A stretch of 51,081 bases of DNA from Alcanivorax sp. (lineage in GTDB: Bacteria > Pseudomonadota > Gammaproteobacteria > Pseudomonadales > Alcanivoracaceae): the NCBI RefSeq assembly GCF_014762765.1, contig NZ_JABURH010000178.1, positions 1 to 51,081 on the forward strand, written 5' to 3'. The translations under genes were made by a program, and so were the position numbers. Shown piece after piece: positions 31,441 through 39,223 of the stretch (positions within the stretch are counted from its first letter, which is position 1; each line of letters begins with the position of its first letter). The notes under the pieces were generated by a model. The model did not search any database. It worked only from the letters and a program-made list of their open reading frames with translations, and was not told the DNA's origin.

Positions 31441-31845
31441 TTACATTATGCGCAAGGTGTGCACCGCTATCATTACGATTGCAATCCATGAAACCAGGTA
31501 TGTGGGTGTTCTCAGATAGGGAATGGCCAATGTGAACACAACGGCATGGGTTACCCGTGCATAAAAGAACACTTGCATCCAGCAGGCCAGAGTATTGGAC
31601 AGTGTGGAGGGAGCCAGTGCCAATGCGGGGATGATAACCGCCAGCAATGCCGGCAGGGTCTCCACCATATTAAGGTGGGCTCGCTGTGAGCGTTGTGCCC
31701 AGGCAGGGAGCTCGGGCGGATTTTCGGGGTAGCTGTGAAGCAATCCGGGCAATCCCCAGGCAAACAAGCGGGCAATTATGTAGGGAAACCACAGGAAAAT
31801 AGTGAGTAGACCACTCAGGGTCAGGTAAAAATAAACGCCTTCCAT
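31441..31845 (-). CDS. MAPEG family membrane protein
   Basis: The ATG at 31845 lies seven bases after GGAG and opens a 134-residue protein with four hydrophobic helices. The motif RAHLNMVETLPALL, with Arg and Asn-x-x-Glu in helix 2, identifies MAPEG (membrane-associated eicosanoid/glutathione metabolism) proteins. Family members are trimeric glutathione-dependent transferases or peroxidases of lipid-like substrates. It is the last of three minus-strand genes after an AhpD-like and a YHS protein, so a role in oxidant or electrophile defence is plausible. Confidence 0.85.
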   Translation of the reverse strand: MEGVYFYLTLSGLLTIFLWFPYIIARLFAWGLPGLLHSYPENPPELPAWAQRSQRAHLNMVETLPALLAVIIPALALAPSTLSNTLACWMQVFFYARVTHAVVFTLAIPYLRTPTYLVSWIAIVMIAVHTLRIM

Positions 31846-31916
31846 CATTCCTCTCCTTTCTGTCTTTTTAAAAGTGACAATTCGCAAAGGGCGCCACGCG
31901 GGCGCCCGGATAACCT

Positions 31917-32405
31917 TTACAGCGACTCCGCTGCCTTGCTGCGAATCTTTGGCCATTGCTTGTTGGCCTTGTCGATGGTGCCGACCTTGTCCTGCTGGTA
32001 GGCGTTGAAGATTTCCTCGTTCAGAAAGACATAGAGTTTTCCGTCCATCACATCCGCGTAGCGGGGATCGCCATCAAACTTTTTGCCCACGGAAACCCCG
32101 AAAGTGCAGTAGCCGCCGTTCTGGGGCAGGTAGGCTTGCGGATTTTTCTTGAAGGCTTTCAGGTTCTCCTTTGTCTGGAAGTAATAGGCCACGTTGTCAT
32201 GGACTGCCGTGTACTGAGCGATGCCTGGCTGGCGATTTCCGAGTTTTACGAAAGCCACCGGGTCGATGCCGTGCAGACCCAGAGGCGCACCAACGGCGGT
32301 CAGTCCTGAGGCCGTGTTGTATTCGTCCGCAGCCATTACCGGTTGCAGAGGCAGGGCGAACAGGGCGACCAGGATCAGCGGTGAAAAAACGGTTTTCAGG
32401 TTCAT
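31917..32405 (-). CDS. Secreted YHS-domain protein
   Basis: The 162-residue precursor starts seven bases after AGGAG and has a signal peptide ending PVMAADEY. The mature part has the YHS-type core LGLHGIDPVAFVKLG, VAYYFQTKENLKAFKKNPQAYLPQ and GGYCTFGVSVGKK. YHS domains are thought to bind metal through a cysteine; here one cysteine lies in GGYCTFG. The periplasmic role is unknown. It lies 23 bases after the AhpD-like gene and 71 before MAPEG. Confidence 0.88.
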   Translation of the reverse strand: MNLKTVFSPLILVALFALPLQPVMAADEYNTASGLTAVGAPLGLHGIDPVAFVKLGNRQPGIAQYTAVHDNVAYYFQTKENLKAFKKNPQAYLPQNGGYCTFGVSVGKKFDGDPRYADVMDGKLYVFLNEEIFNAYQQDKVGTIDKANKQWPKIRSKAAESL

Positions 32406-32428
32406 GGTAAGTCTCCTTTTCGTGAGCG

Positions 32429-32971
32429 TTACGCGGTTTTCAGGGACACGACAGGGAAGTCGATATCCGTGTTTGCCACGTTGTTCAGGTAGTTGGTGAA
32501 AGTGTTCAGCACCACATGGGCGATAATTTCCACGATCTCGCCATCATCGAACCCGGTATTGCGGACGGCCTCCAGGTCCCGGTCGCTGACCTGGCCGCGA
32601 CGCTCCACAATGGCAACAGCAAAACGCAGGGCGGCATTTTCCTGCGGATCACCGGCTTCCCCGCCAAGACCGCTCCGGATGTCGTCTTCGGAAAGGCCGG
32701 CTTGTTTGCCAAGCATGGCGTGAGCGCTGGCGCAGTACTGGCAGCCGTTACGGTTTGCCACTGCCAGGGCAATCTGTTCACGAAGCCGGGCGGGTAGCGC
32801 TCCCTGCTGAAGATCGCCGGAAAAATCCAGATAGGACTGAAGGGCCACCGGCGCATTTGCCAGGGTTGCCATCAGGTTGGGAACCATCCCCATTTTGCTT
32901 TTTACTGCGGCCAGTAATGGTGCGGCCTGTTCCGGTGGCTGGTTGGTATCAACCGGGGGTATGCGTTGCAT
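32429..32971 (-). CDS. AhpD-like/carboxymuconolactone decarboxylase family protein
   Basis: The 180-residue helical protein carries the AhpD active-site pattern: E65 in LREQIALAVA, then C77-QY-C80-ASAH84. In AhpD this CxxC with the nearby His and Glu passes electrons to peroxiredoxin. Other family members act as peroxidases or decarboxylases, and this one belongs to the longer uncharacterised group beginning with a PxxxxxxEQAxPLLxxV segment. It is the first gene after the AraC regulator. Its leader contains a perfect dyad, GTTGAA/TTCAAC. Confidence 0.88.
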   Translation of the reverse strand: MQRIPPVDTNQPPEQAAPLLAAVKSKMGMVPNLMATLANAPVALQSYLDFSGDLQQGALPARLREQIALAVANRNGCQYCASAHAMLGKQAGLSEDDIRSGLGGEAGDPQENAALRFAVAIVERRGQVSDRDLEAVRNTGFDDGEIVEIIAHVVLNTFTNYLNNVANTDIDFPVVSLKTA

Positions 32972-32991
32972 GGTGAGATCCTCGCGGGTTT

Positions 32992-33009
32992 GTTGAAGTC
33001 CTTTTCAAC
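32992..33009. promoter_or_regulatory. Dyad in the AhpD-like gene leader
   Basis: GTTGAA-GTCCTT-TTCAAC is a perfect 6+6 inverted repeat, 21 bases before the ATG. It may be a regulator site or an mRNA hairpin. Confidence 0.3.
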
Positions 33010-33121
33010 GTAGTGCGCGAGGGAGCCTGGAACAATAAAACCGCCGTTATTCGGGCGTGGTAGCAAACAGATCAGGACGATCCGCAAAGGCAGGAATGTT
33101 TTTTGATAGCAAAAGAAAAAA

Positions 33122-34048
33122 TCAGCCAGCCTGTCTTCGGTATTCACTGGGTGCGATACCGAACTTTCCGGTAAAGGCACGGGTAAATGCCGCCGGCGAC
33201 TGATAGCCGGACTGGATGGCAACTTGCTGGACGCTATGCTGCGAATTGTCGAGCAGGGAAAGCGCTTTTTGCAGTCGCCACTCCGACAGATAGGCCATCG
33301 GGCTCATGGACAGGTGATGGCGGAAACGGTCGGCAAACCGACTGCGCGACATGCCGATTTCCCTGGCCAGGGATTCCACTGTCCAGTGTGCGGTGCTGTC
33401 TGCATGCATCAGTTGAAGTGCTTTGCCGATATAGCGATCGCTGAAGCCTTCCAGCATCCTCTGCATCGCCGGTGTGTCAGCGATGCCCAGCCGGATGACC
33501 TCCACAAACACCACTTCGGAAAGGCGGGTAATGGCTGCTGCCGAACCGGTGCTGTCGGTAAAAACGCGTCGGGTAATCAGGCGCAGGGTTTCATCCAGCC
33601 AGGGCTGCGTGGCACGCATGGCCGACGTGATCCGGATGGCATCGGGCAAGGCCCGCAGTAAGGGGTGATCCGCGCCACGCCGAAAAGTGAAATGACCACA
33701 GACCATCTGGGTGGACGCGGCCGGATCCCCGTTGCCCAGCGTCAGCACTCCCTTGCCGTCGTAATTGGCATGTGCCAGAACATCCTCAAGCGGGGGAGCG
33801 CTATACGTCTCGCTGTGGGAAAGGATATGTCGCTTGCCACGGGGGATCATGATCAGGTCACCGCTGTTCAGGCACAGCGAGCGTCCGCATTCGAGTCTTA
33901 CATGACACTGCCCCTGGATTACTAGGTGGAAACGGGCGGCACCCGGCAGATCCGGCACCGATACACTCCAGGGGGCAGAGAAGTCGGTGCGAAAATACAG
34001 GGCGCCTTTCAGGTTCAGGGTGTCGAGAATGTCGTCCAGAGTATCCAT
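33122..34048 (-). CDS. AraC family regulator with cupin sensor domain
   Basis: The ATG at 34048, after GGAG, gives 308 residues. The N-terminal 170 residues form a cupin-type domain (FHLVIQGQCHVRL, LIMIPRGKRH), as in regulators of the AraC_binding_2/Cupin_6 type. The C-terminal 100 residues carry two helix-turn-helix units (SLAREIGMSRSRFADRF and VAIQSGYQSPAAFTRAF). Regulators of this type often control nearby oxidoreductase or detoxification genes. The gene lies 150 bases upstream of the AhpD-like, YHS and MAPEG genes in the same direction, the natural targets. The inducer is unknown. Confidence 0.88.
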   Translation of the reverse strand: MDTLDDILDTLNLKGALYFRTDFSAPWSVSVPDLPGAARFHLVIQGQCHVRLECGRSLCLNSGDLIMIPRGKRHILSHSETYSAPPLEDVLAHANYDGKGVLTLGNGDPAASTQMVCGHFTFRRGADHPLLRALPDAIRITSAMRATQPWLDETLRLITRRVFTDSTGSAAAITRLSEVVFVEVIRLGIADTPAMQRMLEGFSDRYIGKALQLMHADSTAHWTVESLAREIGMSRSRFADRFRHHLSMSPMAYLSEWRLQKALSLLDNSQHSVQQVAIQSGYQSPAAFTRAFTGKFGIAPSEYRRQAG

Positions 34049-34148
34049 GCCCGAGTGCTCCCTCTCTGATGGATGAAACACCCGTACCGGTTCACTGCAC
34101 AGGTGGTTCGTTCTGGATTGGATGCAGTCGGGCAGGAATTGTTGCAGT

Positions 34149-34481
34149 TCAGGCGGTTTCCAGCGGATAGCCCGCTTCCCGCCAGTCTTCCTTGCCTTCC
34201 ACGTATTCATGGACCTGCGTATAGCCGAGCTGGTGCAGGGTCACGGCTGCCTGGCTGGAATTGGCGCAGGGCGTATTGGCGCAGTAGACAACGATAAAGG
34301 CATCCTTGTCCGGGAGCTGGCTGGCAGCGGCTTTGCGGACTTTGTCATGGGGAATATTGATCGCCCCCGGCAAGTGGCCGTCATCGAAGTAACGCTGTGG
34401 GAGAGCTTCCACCAGTGTGGTGGGCTGGCCCTGGTCCAGCCGTTGTTTGAGGGTGTCACGGGGGATGGTTGAGATAGCCAT
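34149..34481 (-). CDS. Rhodanese-like sulfurtransferase
   Basis: The ATG at 34481 follows AAAGGAG and gives a single-domain rhodanese of 110 residues. The conserved segments are GHLPGAINIP (35-44) and the active loop YC67ANTPC72, then a helix beginning SSQAAV and LGYTQVHEYVEGKEDWREAGYP. C67 is the likely persulfide-carrying cysteine; the second cysteine in the loop is less common and could form a disulfide. It is divergent from the marR gene, and the two dyads between them probably put both under the MarR protein. Confidence 0.9.
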   Translation of the reverse strand: MAISTIPRDTLKQRLDQGQPTTLVEALPQRYFDDGHLPGAINIPHDKVRKAAASQLPDKDAFIVVYCANTPCANSSQAAVTLHQLGYTQVHEYVEGKEDWREAGYPLETA

Positions 34482-34492
34482 GTCTTTCTCCT

Positions 34493-34512
34493 TTGGTTGC
34501 AGTTGCAACCAA
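34493..34512. promoter_or_regulatory. MarR operator 1 (proposed)
   Basis: TTGGTTGCAGTTGCAACCAA is a perfect 9+9 dyad with a two-base centre, lying just upstream of the rhodanese ribosome site. It shares GTTGCA-N2-TGCAAC with operator 2, centre to centre 31 bases. Confidence 0.7.
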
Positions 34513-34525
34513 TATATCGATAGCT

Positions 34526-34541
34526 AGTTGCATTTGCAACT
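34526..34541. promoter_or_regulatory. MarR operator 2 (proposed)
   Basis: AGTTGCATTTGCAACT is a perfect 7+7 dyad with a two-base centre, 21 bases before the marR ATG at 34563. The 31-base spacing from operator 1 is close to three helical turns, so both sites face the same side of the DNA. Confidence 0.7.
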
Positions 34542-34562
34542 ATGTGGCGATACTCTGACTCC

Positions 34563-35015
34563 ATGAAAAACAAACCCGAGAAACATACGGTGCTGGCCTG
34601 GGCCAGACTGCTGAAAGCCTCCGCCGGTCTGCTGGCAGAGGTGGAAAAGGCATTGAAACAAGCCGGGCTCCCGCCGCTGAACTGGTACGACGTCTTGCTG
34701 GAGGTCAGCCGGGCCGGGCCGACAGGGTTGCGTCAATCCGACATTGCCAGGGAGGTGCTGTTGCCCAAGCACAACCTGTCCCGCCTGATTGATCGCATGG
34801 AAAACCAAGGCGTGGTGACACGCAGCGGTTGTGACAGTGATGGCCGGGCTAAACAGGTCTGCCTGACGGATATCGGTGAGACACTGTTGCGAAAGATGTG
34901 GCAGGTTTATGGCGCAGAAATCCAGATCCGACTGGGCGAGCCGCTCAGCGATGCGCAACAGCATGCGCTTGCCGAAATTGCCGGTATCTTGCTGGATCAG
35001 GAGAGCAGGCATTGA
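34563..35015 (+). CDS. MarR family regulator
   Basis: The protein is 150 residues from the ATG at 34563; an ATG at 34542 would add seven residues but directly abuts operator 2. The winged helix is clear: LRQSDIAREVLLPKHNLSRLIDRMENQGVV, followed by the wing RSGCDSDGRAKQVCLT. Cysteines flank the wing (SGC and QVC) and could sense oxidation or persulfides, though this is speculative. It is divergent from the rhodanese gene with two matching dyads between. The downstream acetyltransferase gene overlaps its stop. Confidence 0.88.
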   Translation: MKNKPEKHTVLAWARLLKASAGLLAEVEKALKQAGLPPLNWYDVLLEVSRAGPTGLRQSDIAREVLLPKHNLSRLIDRMENQGVVTRSGCDSDGRAKQVCLTDIGETLLRKMWQVYGAEIQIRLGEPLSDAQQHALAEIAGILLDQESRH

Positions 35016-35548
35016 GGCGGCAAATCTGCGTTGAAAACCGGGATGGCACATCGTTGTTGACGTTCGGGCGCCTGGGGGAGGTCCCGCACGCCGAGCTGAT
35101 TGCCCTGCATAACGATCCCCGTGTACTGCGGCATCTGCCGTTGGCCGGTAATGTTTTCGATGAAGCCGTATGCCGGCAGTGGGTGGCAGAGAAGGATGGC
35201 CAGTGGCAGGAACATGGCTATGGTCCCTGGTCGATCCATGTGGAAGGCCGCTTTGCAGGGTGGGGTGGCTTTCAGTGTGAACAGGGAGAGGCGGATCTTG
35301 GTCTGGTGCTGGCGGCAGAGTACTGGGGAATCGGCCGCGCGGTGTGTTGCAAGATGCTCCGCATTGCCTTTGACGATATGCAACTGGCATCGGTTACTGC
35401 CCTGCTGCCGCCGGGCAGGGTTCGGGTAAAAGGCATGCAGCGTCTGGGATTTCAGCGCGATGGACAGTTACAGATCGGTGCGGTGCTTTTTCATCGCTAT
35501 CGCTGCTGGGCACCGGGGACGACCGCCAGTCAAAGGAACGGGGAATAA
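35012..35548 (+). CDS. GNAT acetyltransferase, RimJ/RimL-like
   Basis: A TTG at 35012, overlapping the marR stop and preceded by GGAG at about eight bases, gives 178 residues. The protein follows the Acetyltransf_3 plan: LLTFGRLGEVPHAELIALHNDP, a central WSIHVEGRFAGWGGF, and LVLAAEYWGIGRAVCCKML as the acetyl-CoA part. The usual GxGxG/A loop is altered to GIGRAV. It ends with MQRLGFQRDGQL. The substrate is unknown. Translational coupling to marR suggests that it belongs to the same regulon. It overlaps the end of the convergent PPOX gene by 19 bases. Confidence 0.82.
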   Translation: MRRQICVENRDGTSLLTFGRLGEVPHAELIALHNDPRVLRHLPLAGNVFDEAVCRQWVAEKDGQWQEHGYGPWSIHVEGRFAGWGGFQCEQGEADLGLVLAAEYWGIGRAVCCKMLRIAFDDMQLASVTALLPPGRVRVKGMQRLGFQRDGQLQIGAVLFHRYRCWAPGTTASQRNGE

Positions 35549-36447
35549 GCCGGCGGTTGCCATTGCCAGGGCAGTGCTGTGGGCACCCTGATCCGTTGCC
35601 GGATCGTCAATTCCACGCTGTGCGTTTGATTGTCCCTGTCCCACAGGACTATCGCTTCCACCGACAGATAGAGCAGATCCCCATTGTCAAAATCGATAAA
35701 CAGTAACCCGGCCCGGGGGTGCAGCGTCAGATTGCCCAGAGTGTTGAAAAAGTGATTGCCAGCGTAATCAGGAAAACGTAAATGGCGGTTGTCGATCACC
35801 TCCACAAAACCGGGTTTGCCACCGCGGTGGGAAATGTCCACGCCGGCGCGGCCACTCCGGTTGCCTGGAGGATACGTGGACGCAATGAAAAAGGTGTCTG
35901 CTTCGGCAATCCACTGCTGGTCGCTTTCATCAAGCGCGTCGGCATGGCAAGGAGCTCCGGCCAGCCGATGGGCCGCATCGGGCTCGCCCTCGCGGGACTG
36001 AATATATTTCGGACAGTTGCCAAAACTTTCGGTGACAACCACATCGATATGATCACCGTGACGGGCGAGAATTTCCCCGTTGGCCCGATTGCGCCGCCGG
36101 GTCGAAAAATCCAGCCCCAGCATGCCGATTGGGGCGCCCGTTTCCAGAGTGATACCACCCGGATGTGGGCCGGCGATGCCGGGACCGCTGATGCGCAGGG
36201 CACGTGGGTCCGGTGACGCAATAAAGCCGGCGGGGCCGGTGAATAGCAAGGCCCAGGGCTGACCATACGGATCCAGCGCACCGATCAGCAGCATCCGTAA
36301 CTGAGAAAAAAACGTGCGGTGCTGCTCCGGCATGTAGTCACGAATCACCCGCTGGCCGACCTCCGCCATCTTCTCCCTGACGCCAAGGCGTTGCTGCAGA
36401 AGCTGCTCACCCGGGTGGAATGCCGGCGTTGGCTCCCGGTTTTTCAT
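35530..36447 (-). CDS. Pyridoxamine 5'-phosphate oxidase-like FMN-binding protein
   Basis: The ATG at 36447 overlaps the GST stop (ATGA), giving 305 residues. Segments typical of the split-barrel flavin fold are visible: HRTFFSQLRMLLIGALDPYGQPWALLFTG in the first half, IGMLGLDFSTRRRNRANG in the middle, and in the second half FFIASTYPPGNRSGRAGVDISHRGGKPGFV and NTLGNLTLHPRAGLLFIDF. The double occurrence suggests two half-barrels in one chain. Such proteins bind FMN and may reduce or oxidise small molecules. The first step of this two-gene operon, GST, points to detoxification. Confidence 0.85.
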   Translation of the reverse strand: MKNREPTPAFHPGEQLLQQRLGVREKMAEVGQRVIRDYMPEQHRTFFSQLRMLLIGALDPYGQPWALLFTGPAGFIASPDPRALRISGPGIAGPHPGGITLETGAPIGMLGLDFSTRRRNRANGEILARHGDHIDVVVTESFGNCPKYIQSREGEPDAAHRLAGAPCHADALDESDQQWIAEADTFFIASTYPPGNRSGRAGVDISHRGGKPGFVEVIDNRHLRFPDYAGNHFFNTLGNLTLHPRAGLLFIDFDNGDLLYLSVEAIVLWDRDNQTHSVELTIRQRIRVPTALPWQWQPPAYSPFL

Positions 36448-37094
36448 GCCTGCTTTTCCCGGGCGTTGAGGCCAACCGGTGAGACTTCCATGGCGATAAA
36501 GCCGGGTAGCGCCTCGATGCGCGACAGCCATTGCTGCACGTGTGGGTACGGCGTCAGCGAGACGTTGCCCTCCGGGGCATGGGCGGTATAGCTGTACATG
36601 GCGATGTCGGCCAGAGTGGGCGTGTTGCCGACCAGGAAATCCGATGTGCTCAGCCCGGCCTCCATGATCGTGAGCAGATCGTGGGATTGACGAATGGCCC
36701 GGTCGGTATCGATGTCGGCACCGAACAGGGTGGCCAGCCGTGCGCAGCAAGGGCCCAGGTACAGCGGCCCGGCCGCCACAGACAGCCAGCGCTGGATGCG
36801 CGCTGCGGTTACCGGCGCCTGTGGCAACCAGCGGCCATTGTCATAGCGGCTGGCCAGGTACACCAGAATAGCGTTGGCGTCGGCCAGAATGGTGCCGTTG
36901 TCATCAATCACCGGCACTTGCCCGAAGGGATTCATAGTCAGGAAATCCGGAGTCTTGTGCGCCTTGCCGGGCAGATTCACGTAGATTGCTTCATGGGGGA
37001 TATCCAGCAGGGACAGAAAAAGGTGCACCCGGTGGCTGTGGCCGGACAAGGGGAACTGGTACAGCCGGATGGGGAGGGGCCCGGTGGTGGTCAT
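36444..37094 (-). CDS. Glutathione S-transferase
   Basis: The 216-residue protein starts six bases after GGAGAG. The thioredoxin-like N-domain runs from IRLYQFPLSGHSHRVHLFLSLL, with the glutathione-contacting Ser/His region, to FGQVPVIDDNGTILADANAILVYL, where the cis-Pro is in QVPV. The C-domain is all-helical, with the N-capping motif GNTPTLADIAMYSY. It probably conjugates glutathione to electrophiles or reduces peroxides in the cytosol. It is first in an operon with the PPOX-like gene and divergent from a LysR gene, the likely regulator. Confidence 0.92.
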   Translation of the reverse strand: MTTTGPLPIRLYQFPLSGHSHRVHLFLSLLDIPHEAIYVNLPGKAHKTPDFLTMNPFGQVPVIDDNGTILADANAILVYLASRYDNGRWLPQAPVTAARIQRWLSVAAGPLYLGPCCARLATLFGADIDTDRAIRQSHDLLTIMEAGLSTSDFLVGNTPTLADIAMYSYTAHAPEGNVSLTPYPHVQQWLSRIEALPGFIAMEVSPVGLNAREKQA

Positions 37095-37151
37095 GGTGAT
37101 CTCTCCTGTTTCTGAAGGGGGGAGCTCCAGTGTTGGTAATTCTAGAAGTGG

Positions 37152-37169
37152 AATAAATATCCATTTATT
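37152..37169. promoter_or_regulatory. AT-rich dyad between GST and LysR genes
   Basis: AATAAAT-ATCC-ATTTATT is a perfect 7+7 inverted repeat 58 bases before the GST start. It is a candidate site for the LysR protein. Confidence 0.35.
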
Positions 37170-37180
37170 GATTTCACTAA

Positions 37181-37193
37181 TCCGAAAATCGGA
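37181..37193. promoter_or_regulatory. TCCGA dyad at the lysR start
   Basis: TCCGA-AAA-TCGGA is a perfect 5+5 inverted repeat, 13 bases before the lysR ATG. It could serve autoregulation, which is common for LysR regulators. Confidence 0.4.
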
Positions 37194-37206
37194 ATAATCT
37201 GTGCCC

Positions 37207-38103
37207 ATGGACCAGCTCCGTGCCATGCGCACCTTTGTACAAATTGCCAATGATGGCAGCCTGACGGCGGCGGCCCGTTCCCTGAACTGTTCACTGCCGA
37301 CGGTGGTTCGTCTGCTGGCGGACCTGGAATCTCATCTGGGAGTGCGTCTGCTCAATCGCACCACCCGCCGCCTGTCGCTGACTGCGGAAGGGCAGCATTA
37401 CCTGGAGCAGACCCGCACCATTCTTGCTGCCATTGATGAATCCGAGGCTTTCCTTCGTGCGGGCCAGATAGAGCCGGGCGGTACCTTGAGAGTTACCGCG
37501 CCGGTGCAGTTCGGTCAGCGCTATGTTGCGCCGGCGGTTACCGGGTTTGTACGCCGCTACCCGGCTGTAAAGTGCCAGCTGGAACTCAATGATCGTAATG
37601 TGGATCTGTTGCAGGAGGGTCTGGATGTGGGGGTGCGTATCGGCCCTTTGCCGGACTCGACCCTGGTGGCTCGTCAGGTCGGGCATGTGCGGCGCATGGT
37701 GGTGGCGGCCCCGGCCTATCTGAAACACCAGGGTGTTCCGCTCGATCCGTGGGACTTACAACAGGGAAAGGCGGTGCTGGCGCACCGGGCCATGCGATCC
37801 TGGCGCTTTCAGGACAAGGGCAAAACGTTCACCGTGCCGGTTGAGGGTAATCTGGAATTCAACCAGATTGCGCCGGCCATTGAAGCCTGTGTCGCCGGCA
37901 TGGGATTTGGCATGTTTTTGTCCTATCAGGTCGGTGAGGAATTACACAGCGGTTCCTTGGTACGGGTGTTGGCCGATTTTGAATTGCCGGTCCGCCCGGT
38001 AAATGTGATCTATCCCCATGCGGGCCTGCTGCCTGCCCGTACCCGCCTGTTTGTCGACTGGCTGTGTCATGCACTGGATGGTGTCACATCAATGCAGGGG
38101 TAG
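37207..38103 (+). CDS. LysR family regulator
   Basis: Using the ATG at 37207 (a GTG lies two codons upstream) the protein has 298 residues. The N-terminal winged helix runs from MDQLRAMRTFVQIANDGSLTAAARSL to LLNRTTRRLSLTAEG. The effector domain has the CrgA-like pattern LRVTAPVQFGQRYVAPAV and DVGVRIGPLPDSTLVARQVG. It is divergent from the GST-PPOX operon, with two dyads in the 112 bases between, so control of those genes is the likely role. The ligand is unknown. The end overlaps the convergent GNAT gene by 15 bases. Confidence 0.92.
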   Translation: MDQLRAMRTFVQIANDGSLTAAARSLNCSLPTVVRLLADLESHLGVRLLNRTTRRLSLTAEGQHYLEQTRTILAAIDESEAFLRAGQIEPGGTLRVTAPVQFGQRYVAPAVTGFVRRYPAVKCQLELNDRNVDLLQEGLDVGVRIGPLPDSTLVARQVGHVRRMVVAAPAYLKHQGVPLDPWDLQQGKAVLAHRAMRSWRFQDKGKTFTVPVEGNLEFNQIAPAIEACVAGMGFGMFLSYQVGEELHSGSLVRVLADFELPVRPVNVIYPHAGLLPARTRLFVDWLCHALDGVTSMQG

Positions 38104-38553
38104 GGGCATAAACAGATGCCGGTTGGTGGCTGCAGTAAATCCCAAGGATTCATAGAAGCGGAGAGCACGGTGGTTATCGGGAGTGACTTCCACCAGTAAT
38201 CCTTTGACGGATTCGTCGATCTGGCCAAGAAGATGCTGCAGAAAAGCCGTACCGATACCTAGATTGCGCTTGTGCGGCATGATGTACATTTCATCCAGCA
38301 GATGGATATCACCACTGAACTCATTGCTCCAGCAGTGAATCACAATGGCATAGCCCGCCACCTCATTGTTTATATCGAAAATCACGATACGGCCCCTCTC
38401 CGGCGCTCGACTTAACATCGTCACGGTGCGCATGACCTTTGCTGCATTCATGGCTTCCCCGGGCGGGTCTTCCCGGTAAAGCGCGGTAACCATGGTGACC
38501 AGCGCCGGAAAATCTCCTGGCCGGTATAGCCGAAAAGACGGTTTTTCTGTCAT
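38089..38553 (-). CDS. GNAT family N-acetyltransferase
   Basis: The 154-residue protein has a well-formed GNAT core: the IHLLDEMYIMPHKRNLGIGTAFLQHL segment carries the beta4 strand and acetyl-CoA loop (RNLGIG), and VTPDNHRALRFYESLGF the C-terminal motif. An AGGAT site precedes the ATG. The substrate cannot be told. It is divergent from the small secreted protein at 38681; the 127 bases between contain a perfect nine-base inverted repeat. Confidence 0.88.
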   Translation of the reverse strand: MTEKPSFRLYRPGDFPALVTMVTALYREDPPGEAMNAAKVMRTVTMLSRAPERGRIVIFDINNEVAGYAIVIHCWSNEFSGDIHLLDEMYIMPHKRNLGIGTAFLQHLLGQIDESVKGLLVEVTPDNHRALRFYESLGFTAATNRHLFMPLPLH

Positions 38554-38604
38554 CTTGGATCCTGCTTGTCTGCTCTATCAGTAAAGATGCAGCAGAGCGA
38601 AAGG

Positions 38605-38628
38605 TGTTTCAGCTTTCCTGCTGAAACA
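38605..38628. promoter_or_regulatory. Perfect inverted repeat between divergent genes
   Basis: TGTTTCAGC-TTTCCT-GCTGAAACA has nine paired bases and a six-base loop, without a T-run on either strand. An operator or an RNA hairpin in the GNAT leader are both possible. Confidence 0.35.
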
Positions 38629-38680
38629 AACAGCACCGCAAGGCATCAGCAGGAAGAAAGTTGACGGATGGAATAAAACA

Positions 38681-39055
38681 ATGAAACCGTGGATTTTTCT
38701 GTTATTGATGGCCATGGTGAACACAGGGCTTGCCGGTGGTGTCCCGCAATGGCTCGCCGGCAAACCGGATATTGAACAAAGAAAAGAGTGGTGTGCCTGG
38801 TATCAATGGCTGTTTACGCATGCCGACAGGCAGACTGGGGAGCCTGTCAGTGAGGACCGCCTGGCTCGCAAACGCCTTGTTAATCTGGCGAACAGGCTGG
38901 CGGCGCACCATCAGGCATCTCCTCAATCCGAGTATAAGGTGGAGATCCGTTACCTGTGGCTGGGTAAGTCCGGTCCGGTACATTTCACCCTGCAGATTGA
39001 TGCCACTGCCTTGCAGCCGCTCTTGAAAGAACGGGACTGCGAAGGCGGAATCTGA
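38681..39055 (+). CDS. Small secreted hypothetical protein
   Basis: I do not recognise a family. The 124-residue precursor starts with a clear signal peptide (MKPWIFLLLMAMVNTGLAG). The mature part is charged, with two cysteines (EWCAWYQWL and RDCEGG) that could form one disulfide, and a beta-rich end (YKVEIRYLWLG, VHFTLQIDAT). A weak GGAA ribosome site precedes the ATG. The base composition is like that of the neighbours. It is likely periplasmic. Confidence 0.6.
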   Translation: MKPWIFLLLMAMVNTGLAGGVPQWLAGKPDIEQRKEWCAWYQWLFTHADRQTGEPVSEDRLARKRLVNLANRLAAHHQASPQSEYKVEIRYLWLGKSGPVHFTLQIDATALQPLLKERDCEGGI

Positions 39056-39223
39056 TAATGCGGTGGGCAGTCAGGGAGCACAGCAGGGCGGCTCCATCAT
39101 TGTCATGGTGCTTTCAGATCCTGTTACATTTTACATACTGGTGAGAATGTCGGACTTCCGCTAGGCTCGGGAACACTTGAATAAAAAAGAAACAGAATAA
39201 TAACCCCCCGGGAGAGAGGGACC

